This document shows positions 46,310 through 57,188 of a stretch of 64,000 nucleotides of DNA, one piece after another. The DNA is from Trametes villosa (Eukaryota > Basidiomycota > Agaricomycetes > Polyporales > Polyporaceae): positions 1,636,001 through 1,700,000 of the forward strand of contig PUDQ02000001.1 of NCBI GenBank assembly GCA_002964805.2, in the 5' to 3' direction. The position numbers and the translations under genes are program-made. The notes below the pieces were generated by a model, which had not been told where the DNA came from, ran no database searches, and saw only the letters and a list, made by a program, of their open reading frames with translations. How positions within the stretch are numbered: the first letter of the stretch is position 1; every line of letters starts with the position of its first letter.

Positions 46310-48035
46310 CTAGGCAAGCGCAGCGGCCTTCCTCGACGACTGTCTCGGCTCCAGGAGGACCTCGACCTGAGCTTTAGGAATCCGCGGCTTCGCGCCCTTC
46401 TTCGGTGCAGCCTGGGGCTTCGTAGCGTTCTCCCCGAGGTCGAGGTCGAAAGCGTCTGCCTTCGAGGCGCCCTTCCGCACCTTCGAGTTCGTCGCGTTCC
46501 CGAATAGTAGCCCGCGCTCCTTGAAGTTAACGGGCTCGCGTGCTGCGGCAGTGACCTCGCGCGACTTCTTCGACGGACTCATCTCCACGTCGTTGTAGTG
46601 GCAGCGACTCCGCGGCCGCTTGCCCGGGGACGGTGGGGGCGACGGGAGAGGAAGGGTGATGTCGAAGACGTCGTCCTCTGGCGTAGGCGCAGGCGCGTTC
46701 TCGTGCTTGCGTGCGTTCTTCCGCTTTGCACCTGCAGTACGGTTTGAGCGGCGTTGAGGGCATTGCGGAGGACCGAACGTACCTTTGCCCTTGAGACCAA
46801 CTGTGTTTGTGATTTCTTTGGCGACGTGGAAGGTCCCGGTCGTACTCGACTCGCCAGTCGCGACAAGGGTCTTCTGCACCTCCCAGTCTGATGGCCGCGC
46901 CTTCTTCCAGTCTTCGATGACCTTCTCCACCCAGCGGTCGGTCTCCCCAGCGACGTGGTAGTCGATGATGCCCTCCCACTCGCTCCCGGGCGCGGTCTTG
47001 TTGACGAAGATGACCTTCCCCGCGAAGTTCTTCGCGTTCTTCTTCAGCGGTGACGCTGCAGAGGCGGCGGGGGATGGTGAGGACTCGTGCACTGCACGCG
47101 CGAAGTCCTTGACGAGCTTCTTGAAGCCGTGGACCTTGAGCGAGGTGCCCATGATGATGAGCATGTCGGGCTTGCGCGCGATGTCGGCGCTGTGAATGCT
47201 GCCGATGTCGTCGCCCAGGGGATGCGGCTCGTCGTAGAGCACAATAGCCGGTCGCAGTGTGCCAACTTTGAGAGCACGAGCTGAGCGCGCGACACGAGCG
47301 GATGCTGCGTTGGCGCGACTGTTCAACCTTCTGACACTGGCGAGGATGACGGAGAGACTCACAGCGAGTAGCGCAATCCGGACAGTCGGGGGGAATGCCG
47401 GTGAGAAAATTGTCGAGGTACTCCTCGGTGCAGGGGAAGTCGGCTGAGCAGAAGGTACACCGAACGCGGTGGATATCCCCGTGCAGCTGAACGTTGCGGA
47501 CGTCCTTGGCCTTGATCTTGGCCTTCCCCTTTCCGTGAGACTTCACCTCCTGACTTGAGGTGCCGATAAGACCCGCGCGCTCCTCCAGACCATCGATGTT
47601 CTGAGTGTAAGAACGCAAGAGCTTCTTCTTCGAGTCGAGCGTCTTGATGAAGCGGTGCGTTGGCGACGGAGACGCGGCGTCGACCGACTTCTTGAGTTGC
47701 GAGATGAACGTGTAGAAGACGGCAGTGGAGGTGGAGTCGCGGAAGAGAGACGCGTCGAACAGGTCGCGTCCCTTCATCACGACGTCAGGGTACTGCTGCT
47801 TCACGAGTGCATACAGCCCGTCCGAGGAGCGGAAATCCTGCAAAACGCGTCGGTTTGAAGCCGGAGAGCGTGATGTACGAGATGAACGTACCGGAATGCC
47901 GCATGAGCACGATATGCCAGCGCCAGTGACGACAACGATCTTCTTGCACTTAGCCACCGCGAGAGACAGGTTCGAAAGCGTTCTCCTGGCCGGGGCGTCG
48001 GAGGTCGACGCCTCCAAGTCGAGTGTAATGGTCAT
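46310..48035 (-). CDS. Sirtuin NAD-dependent deacetylase, Hst3/Hst4 type
   Basis: Four exons (48035-47892, 47837-47363, 47304-46783, 46731-46310) encode 520 residues. The Rossmann core has GAGIS and DFRS (NAD contacts), YTQNIDGLE, the catalytic His167 in VQLHGDIHR, and a zinc site with CTFC and CPDC pairs. The C-terminal part of the domain has VVLYDE-type IVLYDEPHPLG, IMGTSLKVHGFKKLVKDF and VIFVNKTAP. The last 190 residues are a basic/acidic low-complexity tail. The RPAIVLYDEPHPLGDDIG segment is characteristic of fungal Hst3/Hst4, which deacetylate H3 Lys56 in chromatin after replication. Subfamily assignment is from recognition of that segment. Confidence 0.9.
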
Positions 48036-48559
48036 GGCGGAATACGCGCACGATCCGGGTTGCGCGCGGGGAGGAGGCAATGGGAGGAGATGGGAGGAGA
48101 ACGGAGAGAGCGTGGTGTGTGGCTGATCGACTTCAACAAACTGTAGCCGACTCGCGCACACCGCGTAATACCACGTGATCGCTTCGCGTCCTCAGTGCGC
48201 GTCTCGCTCAAGGCGTGCGTCCTCTCCTTCGTACCGCCATCTCCACTGGTTACTCTCTTGAGCAAACTATCGAGGCTTTACAAAGCTGCTTGACATGGTC
48301 ATAAATATCCTACAGCCCATATAGTGTGCAACATTCAAAGTCCTACTCCAAAGTCCTCTCATAGCAACAATTAGCATCAACCATTCCATCTGTCCTGCCG
48401 TCCTCAACGAGCTTCGGCTTGAGTGAATGTGCTTCAGTACCGCAGCGCATGCTGGTAGTTTAGGTGCGCGGGGGAATCTACGTACCCAGCCCGTCAAGAG
48501 GGTGTCAAGGTAAGCACGTCGGTACACATCCTTCATACTACCTCAAGGCAGTACTTACG
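48036..48559. other. Intergenic between tandem minus-strand genes
   Basis: Sirtuin promoter plus the methyltransferase 3' UTR. A frame at 48267-48536 lacks domain signal and is not called. AT-rich at 48290-48420. Confidence 0.4.
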
Positions 48560-49363
48560 CTAGCATGGCGTCGAATTTCGACGGATCAGGTATATGTAGT
48601 GCTGTACAGCAGGCGCATGGACGTTGTTCTGGGCCCCAGTCGGCGCATCCGCGGTGACGACCCGCTCCAGAGACCAGTAATGTGCCGCACGTGGAGAACC
48701 TTCTGCGGTCTCTGGCGTGGAGAGGAAGGGAAACCGGTTGGACGAGAACGTCAGAGCGACCCACAGCCCCCCGGGGCCCACAAGCGACGCTAGATGGATC
48801 GCCAACACCTCCACCGGAGACAAGGTGAACATTCGTGCCGCGTGCGTCTTCAGATATTCGTTGAAAACCGGATGGCGGCTGGGACTTGGGTCGCCGAAGG
48901 AGATGTCTTCCCCACACGAGATAGCGTCTGACGTGCTCTTCTCGACCACTAGGTCGAATGGCCCGCCGTTCGTGTCCGCGACATGCTTCAGCTCCAACCA
49001 GTCCAGTGCGTCTGCCCGTACCCATCGCATACCCTTCGTAGGTCCGCCGACCTCCCTCCTTGCCTCCTCCGCTGCCTGCTTCTTCACCACCAGTTCCTCC
49101 ACGAAGTCCGCGTTCACAATTGCGCTCTCCTCCACCTCCTCCCCATACACACTGATGTAGAGCTCGCGCAAGCGCTCTGACAAGGAAGACGTTCCGGCGC
49201 CGATATGCAGTAGCCGCGCAGGCGGTCCGGACGAGGCTCGCGAGTCGAGGAACGAGCGGACATGGGGGAGAATGGTGTCTTTGCCGTCTCCGAGCCACTC
49301 GAAATGCTTCTCGTCAACGAATCGCGTCTTCCAGTACGATTGAAGCTCGTAATCCGGCGGCAT
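48560..49363 (-). CDS. Class I SAM-dependent methyltransferase (METTL-like)
   Basis: A single exon of 804 nt encodes 267 residues. The N-terminus (PDYELQSYWKTRFVDEKHFEWLG) matches the opening of METTL10/METTL13-type protein lysine methyltransferases. Motif I is LLHIGAGTSSLSERL, with the Gly-x-Gly turn. RWVRADALDWLEL and PFDLVVEKSTSDAI supply the acidic loop and the post-I motifs. The core ends LVGPGGLWVALTF and HYIYLIRRN. Such enzymes often methylate eEF1A or other translation proteins, but the target is unknown. An in-frame upstream region to about 49570 exists but lacks an ATG-led conserved part, so 49363 is chosen as the start. Confidence 0.87.
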   Translation of the reverse strand: MPPDYELQSYWKTRFVDEKHFEWLGDGKDTILPHVRSFLDSRASSGPPARLLHIGAGTSSLSERLRELYISVYGEEVEESAIVNADFVEELVVKKQAAEEARREVGGPTKGMRWVRADALDWLELKHVADTNGGPFDLVVEKSTSDAISCGEDISFGDPSPSRHPVFNEYLKTHAARMFTLSPVEVLAIHLASLVGPGGLWVALTFSSNRFPFLSTPETAEGSPRAAHYWSLERVVTADAPTGAQNNVHAPAVQHYIYLIRRNSTPC

Positions 49364-49789
49364 GGGTTCGTCCTCGAGGCTCGGGATGGCGCGCGGCGGG
49401 CAGTGGTCGTTCAGAGTGGAACGCGGTAAGCGCCCGAGTGCAGAAAGTCGACCGGAAGGCGGGGCCGGTCTCCGTGACTGCAGAGATCGCGGCTGAGCGC
49501 GCAAGGCATGCTCTGGAAGAGCACTCTTCCAACAGTGAAGGTGTTTGTGTAACATGTTGGGGCCACACAACATGGTCTACGAGTGGCATGAAATAGGGTG
49601 CGCCGGACATATGTATCTCCTGTCTCGCCCTGCCTCGACTAACTTCAAGCGAATGTCCCATGACCAGGTGATGCACGCCGAGACTCAAGCTGGACTCTCA
49701 AGTTGTGTACCGCGAACGAACCGGCCAAGCTGTATTTATACTGTGCACAGTGATGATACAGCAGGTACGCGCGTCGCGAATGCACAGTC
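49364..49789. other. Intergenic between tandem minus-strand genes
   Basis: Methyltransferase promoter plus RNase T2 3' UTR. No gene was seen. Confidence 0.45.
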
Positions 49790-50989
49790 TCACGGCAGGA
49801 GCCTGACCTCGCGCTCGGACGTAGGCGTGCGCTCGTAGTAGTGGATGCCGGCAGTCTGCGAGCAAGAGGACTTCGTCGTCGAGTCCACGGTCTTGTAATG
49901 ACCGAATTGCTCCTACAGCAGGAGTCAGCATCAGGTATCAAGCAGGTAGGGAAACGACACCCACAGATCCAAAGACGTGGTGGAAGTACCAAACTTCCTG
50001 GAGGACTGTGCCGTTGCTGCCGCACCCGAGGTACGGGATGGAGCCAGTCTGTGCTTTGAGGGCAGACTGCAGCTGCGTGAGAGAGTAGGTGGTCCTGTTG
50101 GACGGCAGGATGCCAGAGCTAAGGACCAGCAAGGTGAGTTCATTTCGAAGATCTAGTCTGGCAGAGGGGCTTACGCAGCAAGCATCTCCCAGGTGGGGTA
50201 CATCTTGAATGCACGAACGACCGCATCGAAGAAGTCCACCACGTCCTGGTTCTTCTTGTAGTCGGGGCCGTAGCACGCGACGTCGAAGGTCGAAGTGCAG
50301 GTGGCATGCTTAGCGAACTAGAAGCCAGACAGTCAGTGGGTATGCTCCTTCCGACAGGCTCGGCGCGTTCGCTTACCTCGTGTCCCCAGAATCCGCTGTT
50401 AAGGCTGCCCTGGCTAACCCAATACTTGTTCACTAGATTCGAACCACAGTCAGCTTCACAGGCGGAGTAACAGTCATGTCTACTCACTGTAGTCCAGCAG
50501 GTCAAGACGACCGAACTCCGCAACGAAGACGTCCACACCAGGACCCTTGTACGGAGGTACGGGTGTCCCGTTAGGCAGGACCTTCGGCGACGGATCGGGG
50601 TCGTATTGCCGAGACAAGTCGCAATACTGCTCGAAGGACCTGAAGGCTCGTTAGCGTCGTAGCAGGTTGAGTACCGGAAAGACCACCTACCCATCACAGT
50701 TGTCCGGCCACAGACCGTGGATGGTCCAGCTGTCCTTGGGCAACAGCTGGCCCTTTTTCTCGAAGCCGGTGTGGGTGTCCCAGAACTGCGTTTGGAGCAC
50801 CAGCCCGCCGGGCGTGGGCGAGCAGCAGGTGTTCTGGATCGCCGTCGTGTTCTCGCAGGAGTACGTGTTGACCTCGCTCGCGCACGCCGAAATGTTCGGG
50901 TACGTGCGCGGGAGCGAGAAGAACGACGACGCGCTCGCGCCGGCCTGGAGGGCGAGGAGGGCGGAGACGAGACCGAACGCGGCAGCCAT
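49790..50989 (-). CDS. Secreted ribonuclease T2
   Basis: Six exons (50989-50691, 50639-50488, 50432-50377, 50317-50175, 50118-49965, 49912-49790) encode 308 residues. A signal peptide (LVSALLALQAGASA) precedes a mature domain with Cys-rich spacing typical of the fungal T2 group. Active-site block CAS1 is TIHGLWPDNCDG with His91. CAS2 is GFWGHEFAKHATC with His168, Glu169, Lys172 and His173. The consensus KHGTC reads KHATC here. T2 RNases hydrolyse single-stranded RNA with no strict base preference outside the cell or in vacuoles. There is no C-terminal anchor. A TATA box lies about 65 bp upstream. Confidence 0.94.
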
Positions 50990-52145
50990 GGATGCGCGTG
51001 TCCTGCTTCAGTGCACGGGAAGGCGGACGCCGTCCCTCCGTCGCTGCCCGCCATTTATATACTGTGGCCACGGGATGTGGGCGCAGTGCGGGCGGCGGGC
51101 GTGACGAACGTGCTATCTTGCCGCCGCCCGATAGAGGACAGGGATCCACATGCATCGCGACGCCGAGCACGCGCATCAGCCAACCGTAGGCAGCCATCAA
51201 CCGGGACAGCGTCGGTGTGTCTGTGGTGGCTGGGACGAGGGCCGGCCTATGCCTATGCCCCATGCCCATGCCTGCCCGCCCATTCCGCGTACCCATACGA
51301 TACCTAATACACGCTATGCGCGGCTGCGCCGCTGTAGTCGATAACGCCCCGCTCTTGTACCTTAGTAGACGGCTGTAAAGCACTACATGAATATAGTCAG
51401 ATCCAAAAAAAAAAGAGGGCCGGTGCCTGGGGAGCGTACATGTGAGCGACAGCCTGAGCCAAACTGATAGCGCGCCTCCCAGGCCCAAGAATATCGGCCG
51501 GGGATGAAAGTATCGCGACCCCACAACTTCCCAATGCACGTCGTGTACGTACCAGACATTGCTTCTGCGTGGATCACATTGGCAGAGGATCGCCGGCATC
51601 CGACCCCAGCCCATTCCATATACATCGGCGATTTGTGATGAGCGTTCCGCGCGCGAGCTGTGCACTCTCCAACGCGCTGTTGCGTTCACATGTGTGCGCA
51701 CACTTGTCTCTACGCCACAGCGTCCTCTGCGACAGGGGGCAATCCCACGAGTGGCCGACAGACAAACGTGCTCAGTCTCGCGGAGTCCAGACGGTGTTAA
51801 ACGTTAAGCTATTGCTCGTGGGCCTAGGTGCATGCACATTTATGCGGGCGCAAACTACCGCCTCAAACGGGTGTGGGTCCACAACACTCATACATTGCTT
51901 GAGCGCCAAGCGCCGACGACTAGACAGTACAAATCAGCAAACACGTTGAACCGCAGACTCTCAGTCGGAGCCCCAAGATCGCGCCAGAAGTCGAAGCCCG
52001 GGAAGCGCAAGCAGAGCAAGAAGGTAGCAGAGCGAACGTCGACCGGAGAGCAGAGCAGTGGTTGTCGAGCAGGTAGAGAGCAGAAGCGAGGACTATAGTC
52101 GCCCCATGGTCGAGGCATCAGAGCAGCCGGGGTAGTACTCTGAGT
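50990..52145. other. Intergenic region with simple sequence
   Basis: Upstream of RNase T2 and downstream of DMC1. It contains a short degenerate (CCTATG/CCCATG)n tract at about 51245-51280 and a poly-A run near 51405. Neither looks like a transposon. No coding gene is supportable. Confidence 0.4.
51054..51061 (-). promoter_or_regulatory. TATA box of the RNase T2 gene
   Basis: The minus strand reads TATATAAA 65-72 bp upstream of the RNase T2 start codon (50989). It is a perfect TATA consensus at a sensible distance. Activity is inferred. Confidence 0.6.
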
Positions 52146-54115
52146 TCATACATCGGCCCAGCCTCCTTCGTCGAGCTTGTATGAGGCTTCGCTTTCTGGC
52201 CTGTCAGGGCTATCGACGAGCTTGGCAACGCGCTCCTCAGCGCGACCTGTGCGATTCAATGATGTTAGAGACGGATCGCGAATGTGCCCGTCGCCCTGTT
52301 TTACCTTTTCTGAGGAACATCCGGGTGGCGGAGGCGTGCGAGAGGATATGGCCACCGATGGGCTTGAGCGCTCCGCCAGCGACGAAAGTCATGGTTGCTC
52401 CAGGGTCGGCTGAAGAGGACCATTAGCTCCATGACACGCGATGAGCAATGGCGGCTCATCTTACATTGAACTTGATTCGTGAGCAGCACTACGATCTGGG
52501 AGTAGTGTGGCTGCTGTCAATGCTTCGGATATGCGTTGAGCTATGATTCACATACGTTGTACTCCTCCGCGAGCTTGCTGAGCTTGGACAGCATCTATAG
52601 TCACGAAGTATCAGGGTAGGGGTGCGGTCTCTATGACATCGCAAGGCGAACCTGAGCGAGCTGAAAGTATTCAGTCAGTGCATATCGTTGCGTGTTTCAG
52701 GCGAGTATATAATCGTACCTTCTGCTGGCGTTCACTGAGCTCGCCTCGTCCAGAGTAGTCGGCCCTGAACAGAGCCATGATACTATCGACAATCTGTGGG
52801 CGCGTCAACATCCTAGATAGAGTGTAACCTGCAGCGTCCACGCTTACGAGCAGCCTGAAATCCTTGTCTTCCGCGAATCGAATCGAGCACTCGTTGATGA
52901 GCTCCATCTGCAGACAGGTCAACTACTGAGTTATTCTCATGTTGGTTGACTGACCTGGTGCTCGCTATTGTGAGCGCGCGCTGTGTATGGATGATGGGTG
53001 AGCAATGGTCCCCCAGGACGGGGATGCTTATCAGACCGTAAAGAATGTTCTCAAGAGCCATATTGCCGTCAACTGTGAACGAGGTCAGCATGCGACGCTA
53101 ACTAGGTGAAACAGGCGCACCTCCAAATCGATCGGCAATAGACCTGATACGATCAGGTCGAAAGGTGCCTTCAGTGTCGATGTATGCGACCTGGAGGAGA
53201 GCTCAGTGTGTTTGTGAGGGATACTTGCGCATATATCCACCTTGCCGGAGGCCCCACCCATTTCTGGCGGTAATTGAGTAACGACACTCATTGTGTGCGC
53301 AAGCTGAGTCTTTCCGGTCCTGAACTCGCCGTACACCTCGGTAATAGATTGGGACATGATGCCCCCTGGTAAAGCGATCATTAGCTAATAGCAGGTCGCG
53401 GGATGTTTAAGGTATTCGAACTCACCGCCCAGTGCTGTATCCACGGCTTTGCTGCCTGTGCTTATGATCAGGACACGCTTCCGCTTCTCCTGCACCTCTA
53501 GGCCGGTAGCGAAGGAAGAGCCCTAGATCATAGTGTTAGCTGTGTACGGAGGTGCTGAAAGGGAGGTCCGACCAGGATCTTGTGTGCAGCCTCCTACAAT
53601 CGGTGAACAGAGTTAGTACTCTGACCTGTACTGGGATGAAAGTACTATACTTGCCTTGATTTTCTCGACCTTGGCTTCGGACATGCCCTATTCGCACTTT
53701 CAGCTCAGAGGAGGCGCATATATGCTATGTATATCGTACCTTAATCTTTAGCATCTGCCTTCTGGTAGTCATGTTGACGCCAGACACTGTGTTGATAGCG
53801 GCAGACTGTGATAGAGGGCGCGGTATGAGCGACATGACGCGATACAGGGTTCGTGGCACTACCTTCAGCTTGAGAATGTCTTGAACGTTGATACCCTGCG
53901 TGAATCAGTTCAGGATAGCTCTGAGCTGAGCTGTGGTCGTCCTACATGCTGTTGAAGTTCGTCCACGCTATCGAAGTACGGGCCCTGCACTAGCGGTATG
54001 ACTATATGCTGTCCGGGAAACGATCACTACACCATACCTCTTCAACATCGTCCCCGGGCGGAGAGGAGGGGCGCGAGGGAGCAGGGACACTTTGGGACAT
54101 TGTGCGACGGACCAT
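52146..54115 (-). CDS. DMC1: Meiotic recombinase Dmc1 (Lim15)
   Basis: Eighteen exons (54115-54038, 53984-53946, 53895-53863, 53805-53740, 53687-53655, 53593-53573, 53522-53426, 53365-53241, 53190-53121, 53072-53037, 52980-52955, 52907-52848, 52793-52719, 52660-52652, 52594-52556, 52495-52465, 52409-52305, 52246-52146) sum to 1044 nt, 347 residues. The N-terminal helix-hairpin-helix region has [15 protein letters not shown]. Walker A is GEFRTGKT (135-142) and Walker B is LLIVDS (227-232). [16 protein letters not shown] and TNQV follow. The Dmc1-type ends ([29 protein letters not shown]) separate it from Rad51. Dmc1 performs strand exchange between homologs in meiosis. Exon 14 is 9 nt, and intron 5 has a GC donor. 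The start at 54115 has an ACCATGG context; a second ATG lies at 54100. Confidence 0.95.
52652..52660 (-). other. DMC1: 9-nt micro-exon of DMC1
   Basis: Nine bases encoding Leu-Ala-Gln lie between a CTTTCAG acceptor and a GTTCGC donor. They restore the universally conserved RQQKLAQMLSKL segment, which neither neighbouring exon can supply. Confidence 0.85.
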
Positions 54116-54416
54116 GGTGAGAGGCGCGGGAGAGGGGAGATGCAGGGGAGGATGTCGTGGCGGGGAGAAGAGAAGCGACGCTGACAGACGTTCACTGCAC
54201 CTCGACGCCTCATATACACGGGACGCGTCCTGGTCATGTGATCGTGCCCGCTGGGGAAGGCTAGTCAAGGCAAACGCGTTTCCTGTCTGGTCACGGTCAT
54301 GGGTCCCTCAGTGTCGCACAGTCTGTTACAGCAGGTAGATTGAAAGCAGGAAGTGCAGCCGCTGTTGCCGCCCGGATACAAGAACAACGCTCTCGTCGGA
54401 GCCCGGTCAAGCAAGC
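54116..54416. other. Intergenic between tandem minus-strand genes
   Basis: DMC1 promoter and BDP1 3' UTR. AG/CT-rich near the DMC1 start. No gene was seen. Confidence 0.45.
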
Positions 54417-56628
54417 TCACGCTCTGGTTAGCGTACCGTCTGGCCCTACAGTCTCGAAGTCGTCCTTCTCAAACTCGTCAATGTCACCGACGATCTCGAC
54501 ACCCGCCTCATGCGCGCTCGGAGTTCTACTCTTCTTCCGTACTACGCGAGGTGATGACGGAGTTGGAGGTTCCTTGATGGTTTCGAGCTCCGTTGAGCGT
54601 AGCGGTGTTGGTGCACGGATTTCGGGAGTTGGGCCGGAGAAGTCCTTACCCGTCATACGGGATAGCGTTTCGATGTCTGGACATGAAGTGAGGATGGGGG
54701 GACGCGCACACAAACGCCAGCATGCTTACCGTATGGTCTGCGATTGCTGAGACAGTACGTAATTCTTGCAGGATCCTTCTTGTCTTCGGCTTTGAACTTG
54801 TTCTTGCAGGCCTTCCGGTCACGCCCGGGAAGAACGTACGAGATCAGCTCGTAGTTCTCTCCAAACTGGGAGAGCGCCTATGGTCGAACGTGAGTAAGCG
54901 AACACACGGTTCCGAGGGTGCTAGACTGACATCGTAGAACAATTCAGTCTCCTCGGCACTCCAGCGGGATCCTCGAAGCTTCTTGCTGTATGTCGCGGAG
55001 TTGACGAACTTCGTGAAATCGGACTCCTCCACATGCGTATAGTCGTCGGTCTGGTGCTCTTCATCGCGGCTGACGAACAACGACTGCTCATCGATGATTG
55101 TCTCGCCATTCGCGCCAATGCGAACTTGGACGTTGAAACGACTAACGGCGAGGTCTTCGCCATAGTCGAAGCCGTCGACGCCCTTCTCAGGCTCTTCTGC
55201 CGCGTCTGCTGCAGAAGTCGACGCGTTTGGATCCAATGCAACGGACCCTGCGCGCGAAGCCGAACCGAGGGCGTCCTGTTCCGAAGAATCTGGCTTCTGG
55301 CTTGCGCTCCGAGCTGCCCCGCCTTCCTCCTCCTCTGCGTCCCTGCCATACTTCTTCGCCTCCATGGCTGCCTTCTGGCGAGCCCGTCTCTCTCGGTTTG
55401 CCGCCCGCCATGCTGCATGATTGCTGACGATTTGCGCCGCTTTACTGCTCACCCGGCCGCGACCGTTGTCATCGCAGAGCGCCGCCATCGTGACTGCTGT
55501 AGGGTCGAGCTCCTCACCGGGGTCGGCGTCGGGGTCAAAAGCCGGCGGCGAAGGTGCACGCTTGCGAGAGCGACGAGGTTCGGCAGTCTCGGAGCGTTTA
55601 CGCTTCTTCGTCCCGGACTGGGCGGCGTCGTCGTCGGGCTCCGCTGTTGCTTTCCTCGTGCGCCTCTTCTTTGGTGGCGCGTCGTCTCCTGCAGCATCAT
55701 CTTCTATCGCTACACTTCAGCCACACCTCTCGAGAAGAAGCGGCATGGTGCTTACGATCAGCTCCCTCTTCCGTCGCCCCTTCTCCCGCGTCCGGCTTCT
55801 TTCGTTGCGTACGGCGTGGTCTTGCCGCCTTCACGGCCGGGACGTCGCTCAAGCCGATAGTTGGCCTGGATTCTAAAGGGGGTTCGGCGGGGAGGCTGTC
55901 TTGTGGTTGTAAGGGAGGTATTCCAGCCAAACCGGACGGCCCCATTAGGAGGGGGTCAATCTGGGAGGAGTCGATACTGTAGGGCGTAGAAAGTGGTGGT
56001 ACGCCTAGCATAGTAACGTCGGGGGGACTGAAAGGGAGCTGTTCCGGTGCGTAGCTTGGTCCAGCATGTGGTAGTGCTACCGGTGCGATGGGTGGAGGTA
56101 CTGGGGGTGGCGCAGGGGCCCGAACCATCGTCCGTGAAGGCATAGCTATCGCAAAGCCCGTTTGAGGAGTAGGTGGTTGTGACGCGCCGATTCTAGGGGG
56201 CATCCTTGATGGCGTGGGTATGATTCGCGCAACGTTAGGCTGCACGGATGGTACACTGTGCCCTGCTGCGGGGTCTGGTTGCGATATTGATAGATCGTTC
56301 GTGCTAGCGTTTGCGCTGGGAGCAGCGGGAATGGTAGAGTTGGGGGCAGGAAACGGATCTACAGAGGGCCTCTGGGGAATGGAGGACGGGGGAGGCATGG
56401 CGGACGACGCTCGGGATGGGCGAGCATCTTGTGAACTTTGCGCATTGCTCGGGCCTGGCGTTGCCGAGGACTCTGGAAGGGCAGAGGATTGACGAGAATC
56501 CCCTCCGGCGCGTGGACGCGGTTTCGCGACCGGTCTAAAGACTGTGTTTCCCTTCTCTGTGCGATCGAGTCGTTAGCAGCGCAAACGGGGACAAGTCATG
56601 TTGTTCACTCACGGACGCGTTGAGACAT
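54417..56628 (-). CDS. BDP1: TFIIIB subunit B'' (Bdp1), SANT domain
   Basis: Five exons (56628-56613, 56556-55756, 55709-54931, 54877-54730, 54676-54417) encode 667 residues. The first coding exon is 16 nt. The first 270 residues are a Pro/Ser-rich disordered region, then Lys/Arg-rich nuclear-localisation stretches (PPKKRRTRK). The conserved Bdp1 core comes after: FTKFVNSATYSKKLRGSRWSAEETELFYDAL (SANT/Myb-like helix 1), FGENYELISYVLPGRDRKACKNKFK (helices 2-3), and KKDPARITYCLSNRRPYD. Bdp1 joins TBP and Brf1 to recruit RNA polymerase III to tRNA, 5S and U6 promoters. The very acidic C-terminus is typical. Intron borders are all GT-AG. Confidence 0.92.
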
Positions 56629-57188
56629 TACGGCGCACCAAGGAAAGTGCAAGATATTAAGGATGCACGAGTTTGCGAAGACGTTCGAGTAGCCCCAAGA
56701 GAGAGAGAGGTTACGGCAGAGAGTCGAGGAAGTAGAGGTCAAAGTCGCGCTGATGGGCGCCTAAACACTACGCTCCTTCGAAGCTGACCACCATCATCCG
56801 CCACTAGCTATTCACCTACCTGCCTCCGACTGGCCGCATTTCCCGTCTGTCAGTTCCGTTGGTATACCTGAGACTACTTCTGTGACTTGGGATACTGCGT
56901 GTGGACAGGGCTGTCGCTATGCACCGTGCGGTTGAACTACCCACAGGCCCGCAGCCTGGATGGGAACTCAGTGAGCCACACTCTAGCGAGAAAGACCTCA
57001 AGAGCGTATCCGAGAGGTCAGCATTACTCTCGAAGGCCTGTCTGGTAACCCAGTATGATGCTATGCTTACCACACACGGTCTAGTCTTGTAGTGCTACAG
57101 TCTTTGAGACAATGTGAGCGCTGTCTAGCCTATAAACTGTGAACTACGTGCCCATGATTCCACAGCGCGCAATAAATGGGTTACGACC
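56629..57188. other. Divergent promoter region
   Basis: 560 bp shared by BDP1 (-) and the zinc-finger orphan (+). No TATA box stands out and no coding frame is convincing. Confidence 0.45.

Noticed and set aside
50433..50487. T-arm-like GGTTCGAATC in an RNase T2 intron
   Set aside because: The sequence is a 55-nt GT-AG intron required for the RNase frame, too short for a tRNA, and the stem does not pair.
51240..51290. Degenerate CCTATG/CCCATG repeat tract
   Set aside because: About 40 bp of simple sequence in a promoter-like region; not long or regular enough to call a functional repeat.
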